The notes under the pieces: model-generated | The model's input: the letters and a program-made list of their open reading frames with translations, nothing else | What the model was told of the DNA's origin: nothing | The model's database searches: none | Assembly (NCBI RefSeq): GCF_003851045.1 | Contig: NZ_BFBX01000005.1 | Coordinates: forward strand, 66,969 to 123,359 | Reading direction: 5' to 3' | Source of the DNA: Paenibacillus sp. 598K | GTDB lineage: Bacteria; Bacillota; Bacilli; Paenibacillales; Paenibacillaceae | DNA length: 56,391 nt | Part shown: piece after piece, positions 37,679-46,426 of the stretch | Position numbering within the stretch: position 1 is the stretch's first letter | Layout of the letters: each line of letters opens with the position of its first letter | Translations under genes and position numbers: made by a program

Positions 37679-37695
37679 CGCCTTGCCCCTTGCCG

Positions 37696-37734
37696 ACTCC
37701 GGAGAAGAACCTGGCGGTTCAGCTCCGGAGTTTT
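37696..37734 (+). terminator. Terminator between importer 2 and the SGNH hydrolase gene
   Basis: ACTCCGGAG (37696-37704) pairs perfectly with CTCCGGAGT (37723-37731), with an inner GAACC/GGTTC stem and a T tract. It may give partial read-through to the next gene. Confidence 0.85.
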
Positions 37735-37765
37735 GGCTTATAGAGAACAGAGGAGGAAGCATGAG

Positions 37766-38368
37766 ATGAAGCTTGAAGATAAGCAAAGCCTGGTGTTCAT
37801 CGGCGACAGTATTACGGATTGCGGACGGACGGAGGATCAGGAGGGGCTAGGCGGCGGATATGTCCGGATGATCCGCGACTACCTGTATGTCAGCCGGCCA
37901 GCCTGGACGCCTCGCTGGTATAATCGCGGCGTCAGCGGCGAGACGATCGTCGATCTGCGCGCGCGCTGGCAGGAGGATGTGATCGCGCTGCAGCCCGATG
38001 TATTGACCGTGTCGATCGGCATCAACGACGAGTGGAAGCAGGTGCCGATCGCGGAGTATGTACGACTGTACGAGGAGCTGCTGACGGAGACGAAGCAAGC
38101 TACCGGAGCTGCGCTCGTGCTCATGGAGACGACGATCATCTCTGAGGATCCCGAGGATGGCAAAAATGAGCGCCTGACGCCGTACAACGAGGCGATCCGC
38201 GAGATCGCCGCTCGCTATGACGCGGTACTGGTGCCGCAAAATCGCAGTTTCCAGAGCTATCTACGGCGGCAGCAAGGCAAGACGCTCACCTATGATCAGG
38301 TGCACATGAACTCCACAGGCAACTGGCTGATCGCACGTAACTGGCTGGAGGCTTACGGGGCGCTCTAG
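37766..38368 (+). CDS. SGNH/GDSL-family esterase
   Basis: The 200-residue hydrolase has block I FIGDSITDCGR (nucleophile Ser), block II with GVSGET, block III GINDEW (the Asn of the oxyanion hole) and block V DQVHMNSTGN (Asp and His). No signal peptide is present, so it acts in the cytosol. The group includes deacetylases such as rhamnogalacturonan or xylan acetylesterases. ATG 37766 follows AGGAGGAAG. It sits behind importer 2 with a hairpin between, suggesting that it removes acetyl groups from the imported sugar at lower expression. Substrate is inference. Confidence 0.88.
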   Translation: MKLEDKQSLVFIGDSITDCGRTEDQEGLGGGYVRMIRDYLYVSRPAWTPRWYNRGVSGETIVDLRARWQEDVIALQPDVLTVSIGINDEWKQVPIAEYVRLYEELLTETKQATGAALVLMETTIISEDPEDGKNERLTPYNEAIREIAARYDAVLVPQNRSFQSYLRRQQGKTLTYDQVHMNSTGNWLIARNWLEAYGAL

Positions 38369-38378
38369 ATAGGACAGA

Positions 38379-38436
38379 GAAGGGCCGCTTCCCCGACATC
38401 GACCTTATGGGTCCTTGTCGGGCGAAGCGGCCCTTT
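38379..38436. terminator. Bidirectional terminator between convergent genes
   Basis: AAGGGCCGCTTCCCCGACA pairs with TGTCGGGCGAAGCGGCCCTT with one unpaired base, A residues on one side and T on the other. It serves both the SGNH gene and the long SLH gene. Confidence 0.85.
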
Positions 38437-38477
38437 TCATGATGAGCGGATCGTCCGTTTAATACTGATTCAATCCA

Positions 38478-41400
38478 CTAGTCTCTGCTGGCGTACGACA
38501 GCAGGTTATAGATCAACTGCGCGGCTTCGGCGCGGCTGGCGTAGGCTCGCGGAGCGAAGGAGCCGTCTGCCCGGCCTTGCATAAGGCCGGATGCGGTGGC
38601 TGCGGCCACATACGACTGGGCCCACGCCGGGATGTCGCTCGCGTCGGTGTAGCCAGCGCTGTCAGGCGCTGTCTCTAGCTGGAGCGCGCGTGCGATGATC
38701 GCCGCCATCTCGGCGCGCGTGATCCGCTCTTGCGGTGCGAATCGCCCGTCGCCGCGTCCGGTGAGGATGCCCGCAGCAGTAACAGCAGCGATCGGCTCGG
38801 CATACCATGCGTCCGTCGCGACATCAGTGAACGTGGCGTCCCCGGCCGGCAATGACAACGCCCGTGCCAGCAGTGCGGTGAACTCGGCGCGCGTGACCTC
38901 ACCATTCGGAAGGAAGCGTCCCTCGTCGTCCCCTCGCACAATCTGTCGGGCAGCCAGCGCGGTGATCGCCGTTGCGGCCCAGTGTTGCTCCGTCAGGTCG
39001 CCGAAGACAGCCTGGTACTCCAGGATCGCATAATAGCCGTCGCCTGCGAATGAGGCGTGTACAGTCATGTCTGCTGCGTCTGTCAGGCCGCCGACATAGA
39101 CCCACTGTCCGCTATCTGACTCCAGCATGTAGACGCCCAGCCATGCGGCGTTGACGTCGTTGGCGTCGTAGGTCAAGCTCAGCGTCGCTTCGCCAGGGGC
39201 CGCTGCGATCGGCGCTTGCGTGCCGTCGCCCCTCCTCAGCTGGAGCTTGATCTCCAGAGGAGCGGCAGCCGCTCTCAGGCGGGCATGCCCTTGCTGCTGA
39301 GGTACGGCAGCGGCGCGATCGTCTAGCGACTTAGCCGTTACGATCAAGGATGCCCCGTCTGCAGAGCTGTCAGCGAGCAGCTTGCGCAGCAGCGCAGGCT
39401 CGAGTCGCAGGGTGGCTGCTCCGAGCTCCAGCGTCACCGCGTCGCGCTGATCCCACTCTGCGAGCGGCAGCGTGCGGGTCGTCGTCTCGCTCTGGCCTTC
39501 TGTGCCTGGCTCCTCGGTGTCGGTGCCGCCAGGGGTGCCCGTATTGCCCGTGCCGCCGTAGTCGATGATCGGACCGGTGGAGCCTGAGGTCGTCGAGAGT
39601 TGCAGCTCGGCCGAGACACTGAGCTCGCCGTAGCCGTTGTACGCCTCGACGACGACGTAATAGCGTTGCGACGGCTGCAGGCCGCTAAGCGTCTGCCCGT
39701 GGGTGTCCCGGGCATCGATGGCGGCGCTATAGACGCCGCTCGTCGTACCATAACGCACGGTATAGCCGGTTGCGCCGTCTACAGCTGCCCACGTCAGCGA
39801 GAGCGCGGAGGAGCCGGCTGCGCTGCCGCTTGCTTGCGGAGCGGCGAAGCGGCTGTTCATCGGCAGCAGATAGCCGAACAGCTCCGGCGCTTTGCCTGCG
39901 CCGATTCCGCTATTGTATTCGATCCAGCCATTGCGGGCGTCGGAGGATGTCGGATTGAGCACCGTGCCGTCGCTGTAGTTGGCCAGCAGCGAGATGCCGA
40001 GCTCGGCGCGCTCTGCGATCGTTGCGTCCCCGGGCAGCAGCTCGTCCCAAGGGATCGCTAGCTCGTAGCGCGTCGTATGGCTCGCTTCGTCGCGGACGAT
40101 CGCCACCTCCCCGGCTGTGAAGTCGCCGGCAGAACGGCCGGCTATCGCATGGTAGCGATAGGCGAGCGCTTGACCGCCATCGGTCAGTCCGAAGGCAAGC
40201 TCGGTGTAGCCCTGCGCGCCCGGCTTGCCGCTGCGATCGGGATCGATCGCGAGCTGGAGGCTGGAGCCCTTCCATAGGTCGGCGGCTGTCGTGATCGGCA
40301 GGTGATGCGTGTCCTCGACAACTTCGGCGAACAGATAGAGGTTGTCCGCATCCCAGGCGGTTGCGCCCTGGACGCGCAGCTTGTCGGCCGTCCAGCTCTG
40401 GATGAAGCCCGACTGGATCTCCCTCACGTGCTCGCGCTGGTCGAGGCGGAAGCCAGGGGCGTCGACAGCCCAGTCGTTGCTCTGGCCGTCGATGACGGGT
40501 GCGGCAGCGGCGCGTACGCTTCTGAGCGCTCGCGACTGCTTCTCGATCGTGATCGTCTCCGACTCGTGCATCCGTCCCTCCCGATCATAGACACGGTAGA
40601 GGAGCTTGTGCTCGCCGTTGGCCAATCCATCCAGCGTGGCGGCATAAGGAGCGGAGGTCAGTTGGCGAGCCAGCCGTCCATCCACATGCAGCTCTACGCG
40701 CTCGATCTCTTCGAGGCCAGACAGATAGGGACGCGTCTGCAGGGCGGCTGTCGTGATATAGTCGCCGTCGCGCGGTGCCAGGAAGCTGACTCGGGTCGGT
40801 CTGTCGATCGTCGGCACGACGTCGCCCGTCGTCGCGCTGGCGAGTTCCGACGCTTCGCCGAAGCGTCCGTTGTTCCCTTCAGCCTCGACGACATAATAGT
40901 AGCGTGTATTCGGCTCCAAGCTCTCGCGGTCCTCGAAGGAGGTGCCGGACGCCTCGCCGATCATCTGGGCGTAGGTCAGCTCGAAGCTCGGCTGCGTGCT
41001 CCGGTAGATGTTGTAATGCGCTACGCCAGGTCCCGGCTCGGCAGGCGCTGTCCAGCTCAGCCGGATGGAGCCGTCGACGGCTGTCGTCACTGCGCGCGGC
41101 GCAGATGGCGCGCCGTCTGCGAGCGGGTAGACGACCGAAGCGGCGTCGTAGCCGGTAGCCTGTTGCCAGGCGGATAGCGATGTGTAGACCGTGCCATGCA
41201 GCGTGGAGCCAAAGGCGGCTTGCGGACTATAGATCCGGTTGCCGTCGATGGTCTTCACCGCTGTGCCGGCGGCGATGCTGAACAGATCGGTGTGCGGTTG
41301 CTGCGAGCGGACGACGATATGGTTGTCCGTAATCGAGTTGCCTGTCCAGGTGCCATGCGGGTTAAGCGCGGTATTGACTGCGCCGGTGCCGTCGACATCG

Positions 41401-43655
41401 ACGATGATCATGTTGCCGCTCACCGCGACATTGTGCAGGCCGGTCGACAGATCCGGACGGCCTGTGAAGTTGCCGAGCGCGATTTGTCCGCGGCCATTGG
41501 ACTGGAGCGCCTGGTTGCCCTCGACGCGATTTTGGATGATTTTGGCCCCGTTATTGCTCATCGTAGTCATGCCGTTGCCTTTATTGCCGTGCGCGTAGTT
41601 GTACTGGACGAGGATGTTGTCGCAGTACCAGTCGACGTTGATGCCTGCGCCGTCGTAGCCGGAGGAGGCGTCCTTCATCCCGTACACCTCGTTGAAGCGG
41701 ATGACCGAGTCTCGCGAGGCGATGAACCAGAGGCCGCCCGGCCCCCACGTATCGTTGCCGAGACCGCCCTCGCGCACGACATTGCGTTCGATTGCCGAGT
41801 CATGGGCATTCTGGATGACGATGCCCTGGCTGGCCGTCCGATATACCTCGTTGCCGATGACCTGGACATTGCCGTACAGTAACTGCGAGCGGAGCTCCTC
41901 GTTGCGCTCGATATCCCAGCCGGTCGTCGTGATGCCGTACCAGGCGACATCATGGACGGTATTGCCTGCGATCGTCAGATCGCGCGCGACCTCCTTGCCG
42001 TCGGTGCCGGGCACGGAGGCGGAGATCATGATGCCGTTGGTATTGCTGTCATACGTATCGCTGTACACGTCATTGTTGATGATCTGGACATCCTCGTACA
42101 GCTTGGCATTGTCATAGAGCAACTGGATGCCGACGGTGATATTGCTCCACGATTGCCCCGCAGAGGCGACGATGTGGACCGAGAGGCCGTCGATGACCCA
42201 GTGACTGAGATTGTGACCAGTGACGACGCTGCCGCCGTTCGGAGCATTCCAGCGGATGATCGGCTTGACGCCATCGCCATAGGCGCCGACCGTGATCGGC
42301 TTGCCCGGCTCGCCGGAGCCGCGCAGCACGAGCGGCTCGTCCCATTGATCGCCGGCCTGCAGCAGGATGCTATCGCCAGCGCGGAATACGCCGTTGTTCA
42401 CCTTGCTCAGCGACTGCCATGGCGCCTCAGGCGACAAGCCGTCATTGTCATCGTCGCCGCCTGAGGCGCTGACGTAATACGTCGTATTGCCCTCCGACTC
42501 GACGGGGACGGTCACGCGCTCGACGGTGACATTGTCATAGGCGGCGATAGCGCCCTCCGTTACCAGAGCGACCGCGCCAGAGGCATACGAGCTGTCGGTC
42601 GCCTCGAGCAGCTTCACACCGTCGATCTGGAGCGACAGCTTGCTGCCTGCCGCTACAGCACTCCACTGGTAGCCGCGATTCGGCATCATATTGAATGGCG
42701 CTTGATCCAGCACCTCGTCGGTCGCGCCGCTGCGCTTGACGAGCTGTACGGACTGTGTGCCTGCATCGTAACGGAGCCAATAGCCGTCGCCGGAGCTCTG
42801 GCGGCGCACCATGATGCCGACTGCGCCTTCCGAGTCGATGCTCTGCAGCTTCATATAAGACTGCATGGCATAGTGATTCCACGAGGCCTGTCCGGCATGG
42901 GCTATGCCTCCGTCCGCATCCGTCTGGGCATAGACATGATTGGCGCCGGTCTCGACTACCTCGATATTGTCGTATTGGACCGAGCTGTCCCACGACGCGA
43001 GCGCGATCTTGCCGGTCAGATACGGGCTGTTGTCGTCGCTGACGGAGATGACCAGTTCGTCGTTGCGATAGATACGGTACGTGTTGCCGGTCGCTTCGAC
43101 CTTGATCCGTACATTGGCGTTCGCGCCGAGCGATGGACCGTCATAAGCGGTGATCCAGTCCTGACCGTCGGGCTTCTGCTTCATGAGACGGATATAGTGC
43201 TCGCTCATATACAGATAGTAGAAGCGCTGGCTGTCCTGATAACGGAAATTCAGCATCGCTCCAGCGCCGCTGATCAGACGGACATCGGCTTCGAGCACAT
43301 AGTCGCTCCAGGCCGTGTCGCCTGCGACCAGCTCGGATGCGCCTCCAGCGCTCTGCCGATAGGCGATCGAGCCATTGTCGGTGACCGCAGACCAGGTACC
43401 GCCGTTGCGGGTCCATTTGTCAGCGCTTCCAGACTCGAAGTTCTCTGCGAACAAGATCGGGCTATCGCCCTCCTCGATCTGCCATTGTCCGCTGTCGACG
43501 GTCCAGGCGCCCGACGTCCCGCTCTCGAATGTATCCTGCAGCAGCAGTCCTGCTGCCTGGGCGACAGATTGTCCCAGCGGCAGCGGCAGGCTGGCGGCGG
43601 CGATCAGACAGGCGAGCGCAGCCATCAGCAGGCGGTTGTGAATCCAGCTCCTCAT
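38478..43655 (-). CDS. Giant SLH-anchored surface protein with beta-helix, Fn3 and CBM9-like domains
   Basis: The 1725-residue protein has a signal peptide (MRSWIHNRLLMAALACLIAA...AQAAG), two or three beta-sandwich domains (about 35-380; ending DNIEVVE and DNVTVERV), a DUF1565-like start (YYVSASGGDDDNDG) and a parallel beta-helix (about 390-830). An Fn3 domain, a short Ig-like segment, a CBM9-like domain (about 1095-1310, PVIDGQSNDW...) and another Fn3 follow. Three SLH repeats close the protein (TEQHWAATAITALAARQIVR, EPIAAVTAAGILTGRG, PAWAQSYVAAATASGLMQ). ATG 43655 follows GGGAGGATC. SLH repeats bind pyruvylated secondary cell-wall polymers, so it is displayed on the cell. Promoter element D lies upstream. 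Confidence 0.85.
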   Translation of the reverse strand: MRSWIHNRLLMAALACLIAAASLPLPLGQSVAQAAGLLLQDTFESGTSGAWTVDSGQWQIEEGDSPILFAENFESGSADKWTRNGGTWSAVTDNGSIAYRQSAGGASELVAGDTAWSDYVLEADVRLISGAGAMLNFRYQDSQRFYYLYMSEHYIRLMKQKPDGQDWITAYDGPSLGANANVRIKVEATGNTYRIYRNDELVISVSDDNSPYLTGKIALASWDSSVQYDNIEVVETGANHVYAQTDADGGIAHAGQASWNHYAMQSYMKLQSIDSEGAVGIMVRRQSSGDGYWLRYDAGTQSVQLVKRSGATDEVLDQAPFNMMPNRGYQWSAVAAGSKLSLQIDGVKLLEATDSSYASGAVALVTEGAIAAYDNVTVERVTVPVESEGNTTYYVSASGGDDDNDGLSPEAPWQSLSKVNNGVFRAGDSILLQAGDQWDEPLVLRGSGEPGKPITVGAYGDGVKPIIRWNAPNGGSVVTGHNLSHWVIDGLSVHIVASAGQSWSNITVGIQLLYDNAKLYEDVQIINNDVYSDTYDSNTNGIMISASVPGTDGKEVARDLTIAGNTVHDVAWYGITTTGWDIERNEELRSQLLYGNVQVIGNEVYRTASQGIVIQNAHDSAIERNVVREGGLGNDTWGPGGLWFIASRDSVIRFNEVYGMKDASSGYDGAGINVDWYCDNILVQYNYAHGNKGNGMTTMSNNGAKIIQNRVEGNQALQSNGRGQIALGNFTGRPDLSTGLHNVAVSGNMIIVDVDGTGAVNTALNPHGTWTGNSITDNHIVVRSQQPHTDLFSIAAGTAVKTIDGNRIYSPQAAFGSTLHGTVYTSLSAWQQATGYDAASVVYPLADGAPSAPRAVTTAVDGSIRLSWTAPAEPGPGVAHYNIYRSTQPSFELTYAQMIGEASGTSFEDRESLEPNTRYYYVVEAEGNNGRFGEASELASATTGDVVPTIDRPTRVSFLAPRDGDYITTAALQTRPYLSGLEEIERVELHVDGRLARQLTSAPYAATLDGLANGEHKLLYRVYDREGRMHESETITIEKQSRALRSVRAAAAPVIDGQSNDWAVDAPGFRLDQREHVREIQSGFIQSWTADKLRVQGATAWDADNLYLFAEVVEDTHHLPITTAADLWKGSSLQLAIDPDRSGKPGAQGYTELAFGLTDGGQALAYRYHAIAGRSAGDFTAGEVAIVRDEASHTTRYELAIPWDELLPGDATIAERAELGISLLANYSDGTVLNPTSSDARNGWIEYNSGIGAGKAPELFGYLLPMNSRFAAPQASGSAAGSSALSLTWAAVDGATGYTVRYGTTSGVYSAAIDARDTHGQTLSGLQPSQRYYVVVEAYNGYGELSVSAELQLSTTSGSTGPIIDYGGTGNTGTPGGTDTEEPGTEGQSETTTRTLPLAEWDQRDAVTLELGAATLRLEPALLRKLLADSSADGASLIVTAKSLDDRAAAVPQQQGHARLRAAAAPLEIKLQLRRGDGTQAPIAAAPGEATLSLTYDANDVNAAWLGVYMLESDSGQWVYVGGLTDAADMTVHASFAGDGYYAILEYQAVFGDLTEQHWAATAITALAARQIVRGDDEGRFLPNGEVTRAEFTALLARALSLPAGDATFTDVATDAWYAEPIAAVTAAGILTGRGDGRFAPQERITRAEMAAIIARALQLETAPDSAGYTDASDIPAWAQSYVAAATASGLMQGRADGSFAPRAYASRAEAAQLIYNLLSYASRD

Positions 43656-43694
43656 AGATGTAGATCCTCCCTTGTGAGTGTCGTTCACTCTCTA

Positions 43695-43760
43695 ATCTAG
43701 CATTGGGAGCGGGGCTGTCGGTATGTGCTAAGCCGGACAATATGCATGTGGTTAGTTGTG
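43695..43760 (-). promoter_or_regulatory. YesN-type promoter element D (SLH protein gene)
   Basis: On the minus strand CACAACTAACCACA (43760 to 43747) matches the first box of A at 9 of 14 positions. ACATAC (43726 to 43721) and CTAGAT (43700 to 43695) occupy the positions of the second box and -10. Spacing is identical to A, B and C, but the match is weaker. The start ATG is 39 bases after the -10. Confidence 0.45.
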
Positions 43761-43835
43761 ATATAGTAGGGATAATCACCGAGCGCTGCCAAGCTTGCCC
43801 GCAGCGTATCTCACAGGCATGTAGGAGGACTACGA

Positions 43836-44543
43836 ATGGACAAGTCGCAAGTGATGCAGGAGTTGGAGGCGCTGGGGAAGGAACGGACGAAGAAGATCTA
43901 TCTGTCCAATGGCGCGCGGGAGCCGCTGTTCGGCGTGGCGACGGGGGCGATGAAGCCGTTGGCCAAGCAGATCAAGATCGATCAGCCGCTGGCGGAAGAG
44001 CTGTATGCTACAGGCAACTACGACGCGATGTATTTCGCCGGCATTATCGCCGATCCGAAGGGGATGTCGGCTGCGGACTATGACCGCTGGATGGATGGCG
44101 CGTACTTCTACATGCTGTCCGACTATGTGGTCGCCGTGACGCTCGCCGAGGCGGATATCGCCCAGGAGGTGGCGGATCGATGGATCGCCAGCGGCGACGA
44201 GCTGCGCGCCTCCGGCGGCTGGAGCTGCTACTGCTGGCTGCTGGGCAGCCGTCCCGATCGCGAGTTCTCTATGGACAAGCTGTCACGGATGCTGGATACG
44301 GCGCGGGACGAGATTCATGGGGCGCCGCTGCGGGCGCAGGCGTCGATGAGCAATTTTGTCACCGTCGTCGCCCACTCGTATCTGCCGTTGCACGAACGGG
44401 CGATCGAGATTGCGGAGGCGATCGGCACGGTGCAGCTCCAGGACGCCAAGCAGGCGGGACGCGTGCTCCAGCCAGTGGAGGCGATCCGCAAGACGCTGTC
44501 GCGTAGCAAGCCGGGCTTCAAGCGCAAGTATGTGAGGTGTTAG
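43836..44543 (+). CDS. DNA alkylation repair (AlkD-like HEAT) protein
   Basis: The 235-residue protein matches the DNA alkylation repair family of HEAT-like repeat glycosylases: MQELEALGKERTKKIYLSNG and GVATGAMKPLAKQIK at the start, and VEAIRKTLSRSKPGFKRKYVRC at the end. The AlkD DNA-binding face uses aromatic residues and an aspartate; a YYxxxSDY-like segment (FYMLSDYVVAV) is present, but I could not fix the catalytic Asp. ATG 43836 follows TAGGAGGAC. It is divergent from the SLH gene and 22 bases ahead of the next gene, so it probably begins the four-gene operon. Confidence 0.8.
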   Translation: MDKSQVMQELEALGKERTKKIYLSNGAREPLFGVATGAMKPLAKQIKIDQPLAEELYATGNYDAMYFAGIIADPKGMSAADYDRWMDGAYFYMLSDYVVAVTLAEADIAQEVADRWIASGDELRASGGWSCYCWLLGSRPDREFSMDKLSRMLDTARDEIHGAPLRAQASMSNFVTVVAHSYLPLHERAIEIAEAIGTVQLQDAKQAGRVLQPVEAIRKTLSRSKPGFKRKYVRC

Positions 44544-44565
44544 AGAGAGGGGGCGTATACAAGCA

Positions 44566-45951
44566 TTGAACACTAGAGAGAAGAGCTCCAAGCGGTTCAG
44601 AGCCTTGCTACGGAGAGGACTGGGCGAAGCAATCCTGGTCCTGCAAGCGGCGGAGGACCGGGAGCGTTACAAGGAAATCGTCCTCTGGGCGTGCCTGAAC
44701 CTGACAATTTATGATCCCCAATCCGAAGGCAGCCGGGGCGTCTATCTGATGGACGCAATTCGGTTATTTGAGGATGACGATTACTTCGCGGCAGCTATGA
44801 TTCGCCGGTTTGAGCAACGGTACCTGGACGACTGGACATTCGATCAGTTGTGCGAGCTGTTATGCCTCATGGCAGGAGAGGGGAGCAAGCGGGCGGCTGC
44901 GGCTTTGGAAGGGCGGTATTCGGATCTGCTTCATCAACTCCGCCGCAGATTTAGCGATACGGCTAGCACCCGCTTGTTGTGGCTTAGCTCTTGGTTGACC
45001 GGATTCGGCGATTTTCGGCGTTTCCGGAGAATCGTCGAGGATTTGGGCGCATATGAGCACAAGTATGAGGGCCGTTTGTTCCTCGATAGTATCTATAGTG
45101 CAGCCCAGAGGCGTTTCGGCCCCAAGAGAGTGGAGACCTATCTTGCCAGGGTAGCGGCGCAGAGCGCAGGAGCCGCGGCGTTCCTGGCTTCCATCCAAGC
45201 GTTCCGATCCGAAGATAGCCGCAGCATGGAGCAGGACACTCCCACGTTGTCTGCCCTGATAGCGAGTGCAAGAGCGGGCAAGCGAGAGCCTGGCCTTGCC
45301 TTGCGCCTTGCGCGAATCGCGACACCGGACGAGTTGCGTCATTTGGCACAGCTGGCGATGGAGGTGACGGACCCGGATGTTCGTCTCGCTATGCTCTGGG
45401 TATTCCGAAAAGCGCCGTTTCCGTTGGGGGAGGAGCTGCTGATCGAGCTGGCGGAGCACGAGGATGGCAGGCTGAGCGAGCTGGCGTTCGAGGCGATGAG
45501 ACTCGTCCCTTCCGACCGTATTCATGCTTACGCCGCAGAGCTCGTCCGCGAGCGCAGACATCTGTCCGCAGCCATCGGGCTGCTGAGCTGCTGCTTGCGC
45601 GCTGGAGACGAGGGGCTGCTAGAGGCGGGCGTTCGCGCCCTTTCTGTCACGCAACGCGATAACGGTTGGCATAGCTCATTCATGCGTGTGGAAGAGCTGC
45701 TAAATAGTCGTAAAATGCGGCTTGATCCTTCCATCTATATACATATGTATAGGCAAACTTTGTGTTCCTACTGCCGACATTGGCTCATCAAGAGGATGGT
45801 CCGACGCCGGATCATCCCTCACGCTATGCTCGAGGCTTGCCTCCACGACAGCTACGAGGACACGCGCAAGCTGGCTCGGCGGGTGTTGGTGAGAAATCAA
45901 GACCACAGTCCCATGCACAATGCTCAACAATCGGTTAAGATACAGAAATGA
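44566..45951 (+). CDS. Unknown HEAT-like alpha-solenoid protein
   Basis: I do not recognise this 461-residue protein. It is rich in Leu, Ala and Arg with amphipathic helices of about 15-20 residues, as in HEAT repeats (EVTDPDVRLAMLWVFRKAPF, HEDGRLSELAFEAMR). There is no signal peptide or membrane segment. The first codon taken is TTG 44566, with AGAGAGGGGG 13 bases upstream, which is far, so the true start may differ. It lies between the AlkD-like gene and the small beta-grasp-like gene, 34 bases before the start of the latter, and in the same direction. A scaffold or adaptor role is inference. Confidence 0.65.
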   Translation: MNTREKSSKRFRALLRRGLGEAILVLQAAEDRERYKEIVLWACLNLTIYDPQSEGSRGVYLMDAIRLFEDDDYFAAAMIRRFEQRYLDDWTFDQLCELLCLMAGEGSKRAAAALEGRYSDLLHQLRRRFSDTASTRLLWLSSWLTGFGDFRRFRRIVEDLGAYEHKYEGRLFLDSIYSAAQRRFGPKRVETYLARVAAQSAGAAAFLASIQAFRSEDSRSMEQDTPTLSALIASARAGKREPGLALRLARIATPDELRHLAQLAMEVTDPDVRLAMLWVFRKAPFPLGEELLIELAEHEDGRLSELAFEAMRLVPSDRIHAYAAELVRERRHLSAAIGLLSCCLRAGDEGLLEAGVRALSVTQRDNGWHSSFMRVEELLNSRKMRLDPSIYIHMYRQTLCSYCRHWLIKRMVRRRIIPHAMLEACLHDSYEDTRKLARRVLVRNQDHSPMHNAQQSVKIQK

Positions 45952-45985
45952 GAACATACATACCCCTATGCAAGGAGGGATAGCG

Positions 45986-46405
45986 ATGGAGGTCCGGGTA
46001 ACGATCAAGAGCGTGGGCAAGCGGAAGCCGATGCTGGAGCAAATGCCGCTGCGACTGGAGGGCGAGGTGCGGAGCCTGCGCTCGCTGCTCGGCGAACTGG
46101 TGACGCATCAGCTCCAGCAGCGCCGGGAGCGGCAGGACGAGCTGCAACTGCTGCGCTTCATGCTGCCGGAGGAGATCGAGGCGCGCGGTGCAGCGGGCAA
46201 GGTCGGCTTCGGAGCACTGTACAATGACGCGCTACCCGATACTGCGCAAGCAATCGCGACAGCAATCCTCGCCTTTGAGGACGGGCTGTACCGCGTGTTT
46301 ATAAACGGCGAGGAGGCGACGGCGCTCGATGCTCCATTGCAGCTGGAAGAGGGCGCGGAGCTAACGCTAATCCGGCTGACGATGCTGGCCGGACGAATGT
46401 GGTAG
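45986..46405 (+). CDS. Small protein with predicted ThiS/MoaD-type beta-grasp fold
   Basis: The 139-residue protein starts at ATG 45986 behind AAGGAGGGA; a longer frame to 45920 has no site. The order of elements fits a beta-grasp fold: strand (MEVRVTIKSV), strand (MPLRLEGEVR), helix (SLRSLLGELVTHQL), a helical insert (about 45-90), then LYRVFINGEEATALDAPLQL and EEGAELTLIRLTMLAG. The closing part reads like the NGxxV-LxxPL-xDGDEV end of MoaD and ThiS. The C-terminus is GRMW rather than GG, so a normal sulfur-carrier or conjugation tail is absent. It lies 21 bases before the DUF4132-like gene. The fold is inferred by eye. Confidence 0.6.
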   Translation: MEVRVTIKSVGKRKPMLEQMPLRLEGEVRSLRSLLGELVTHQLQQRRERQDELQLLRFMLPEEIEARGAAGKVGFGALYNDALPDTAQAIATAILAFEDGLYRVFINGEEATALDAPLQLEEGAELTLIRLTMLAGRMW

Positions 46406-46426
46406 AGATCAGGGAGGAGCTGGAGG

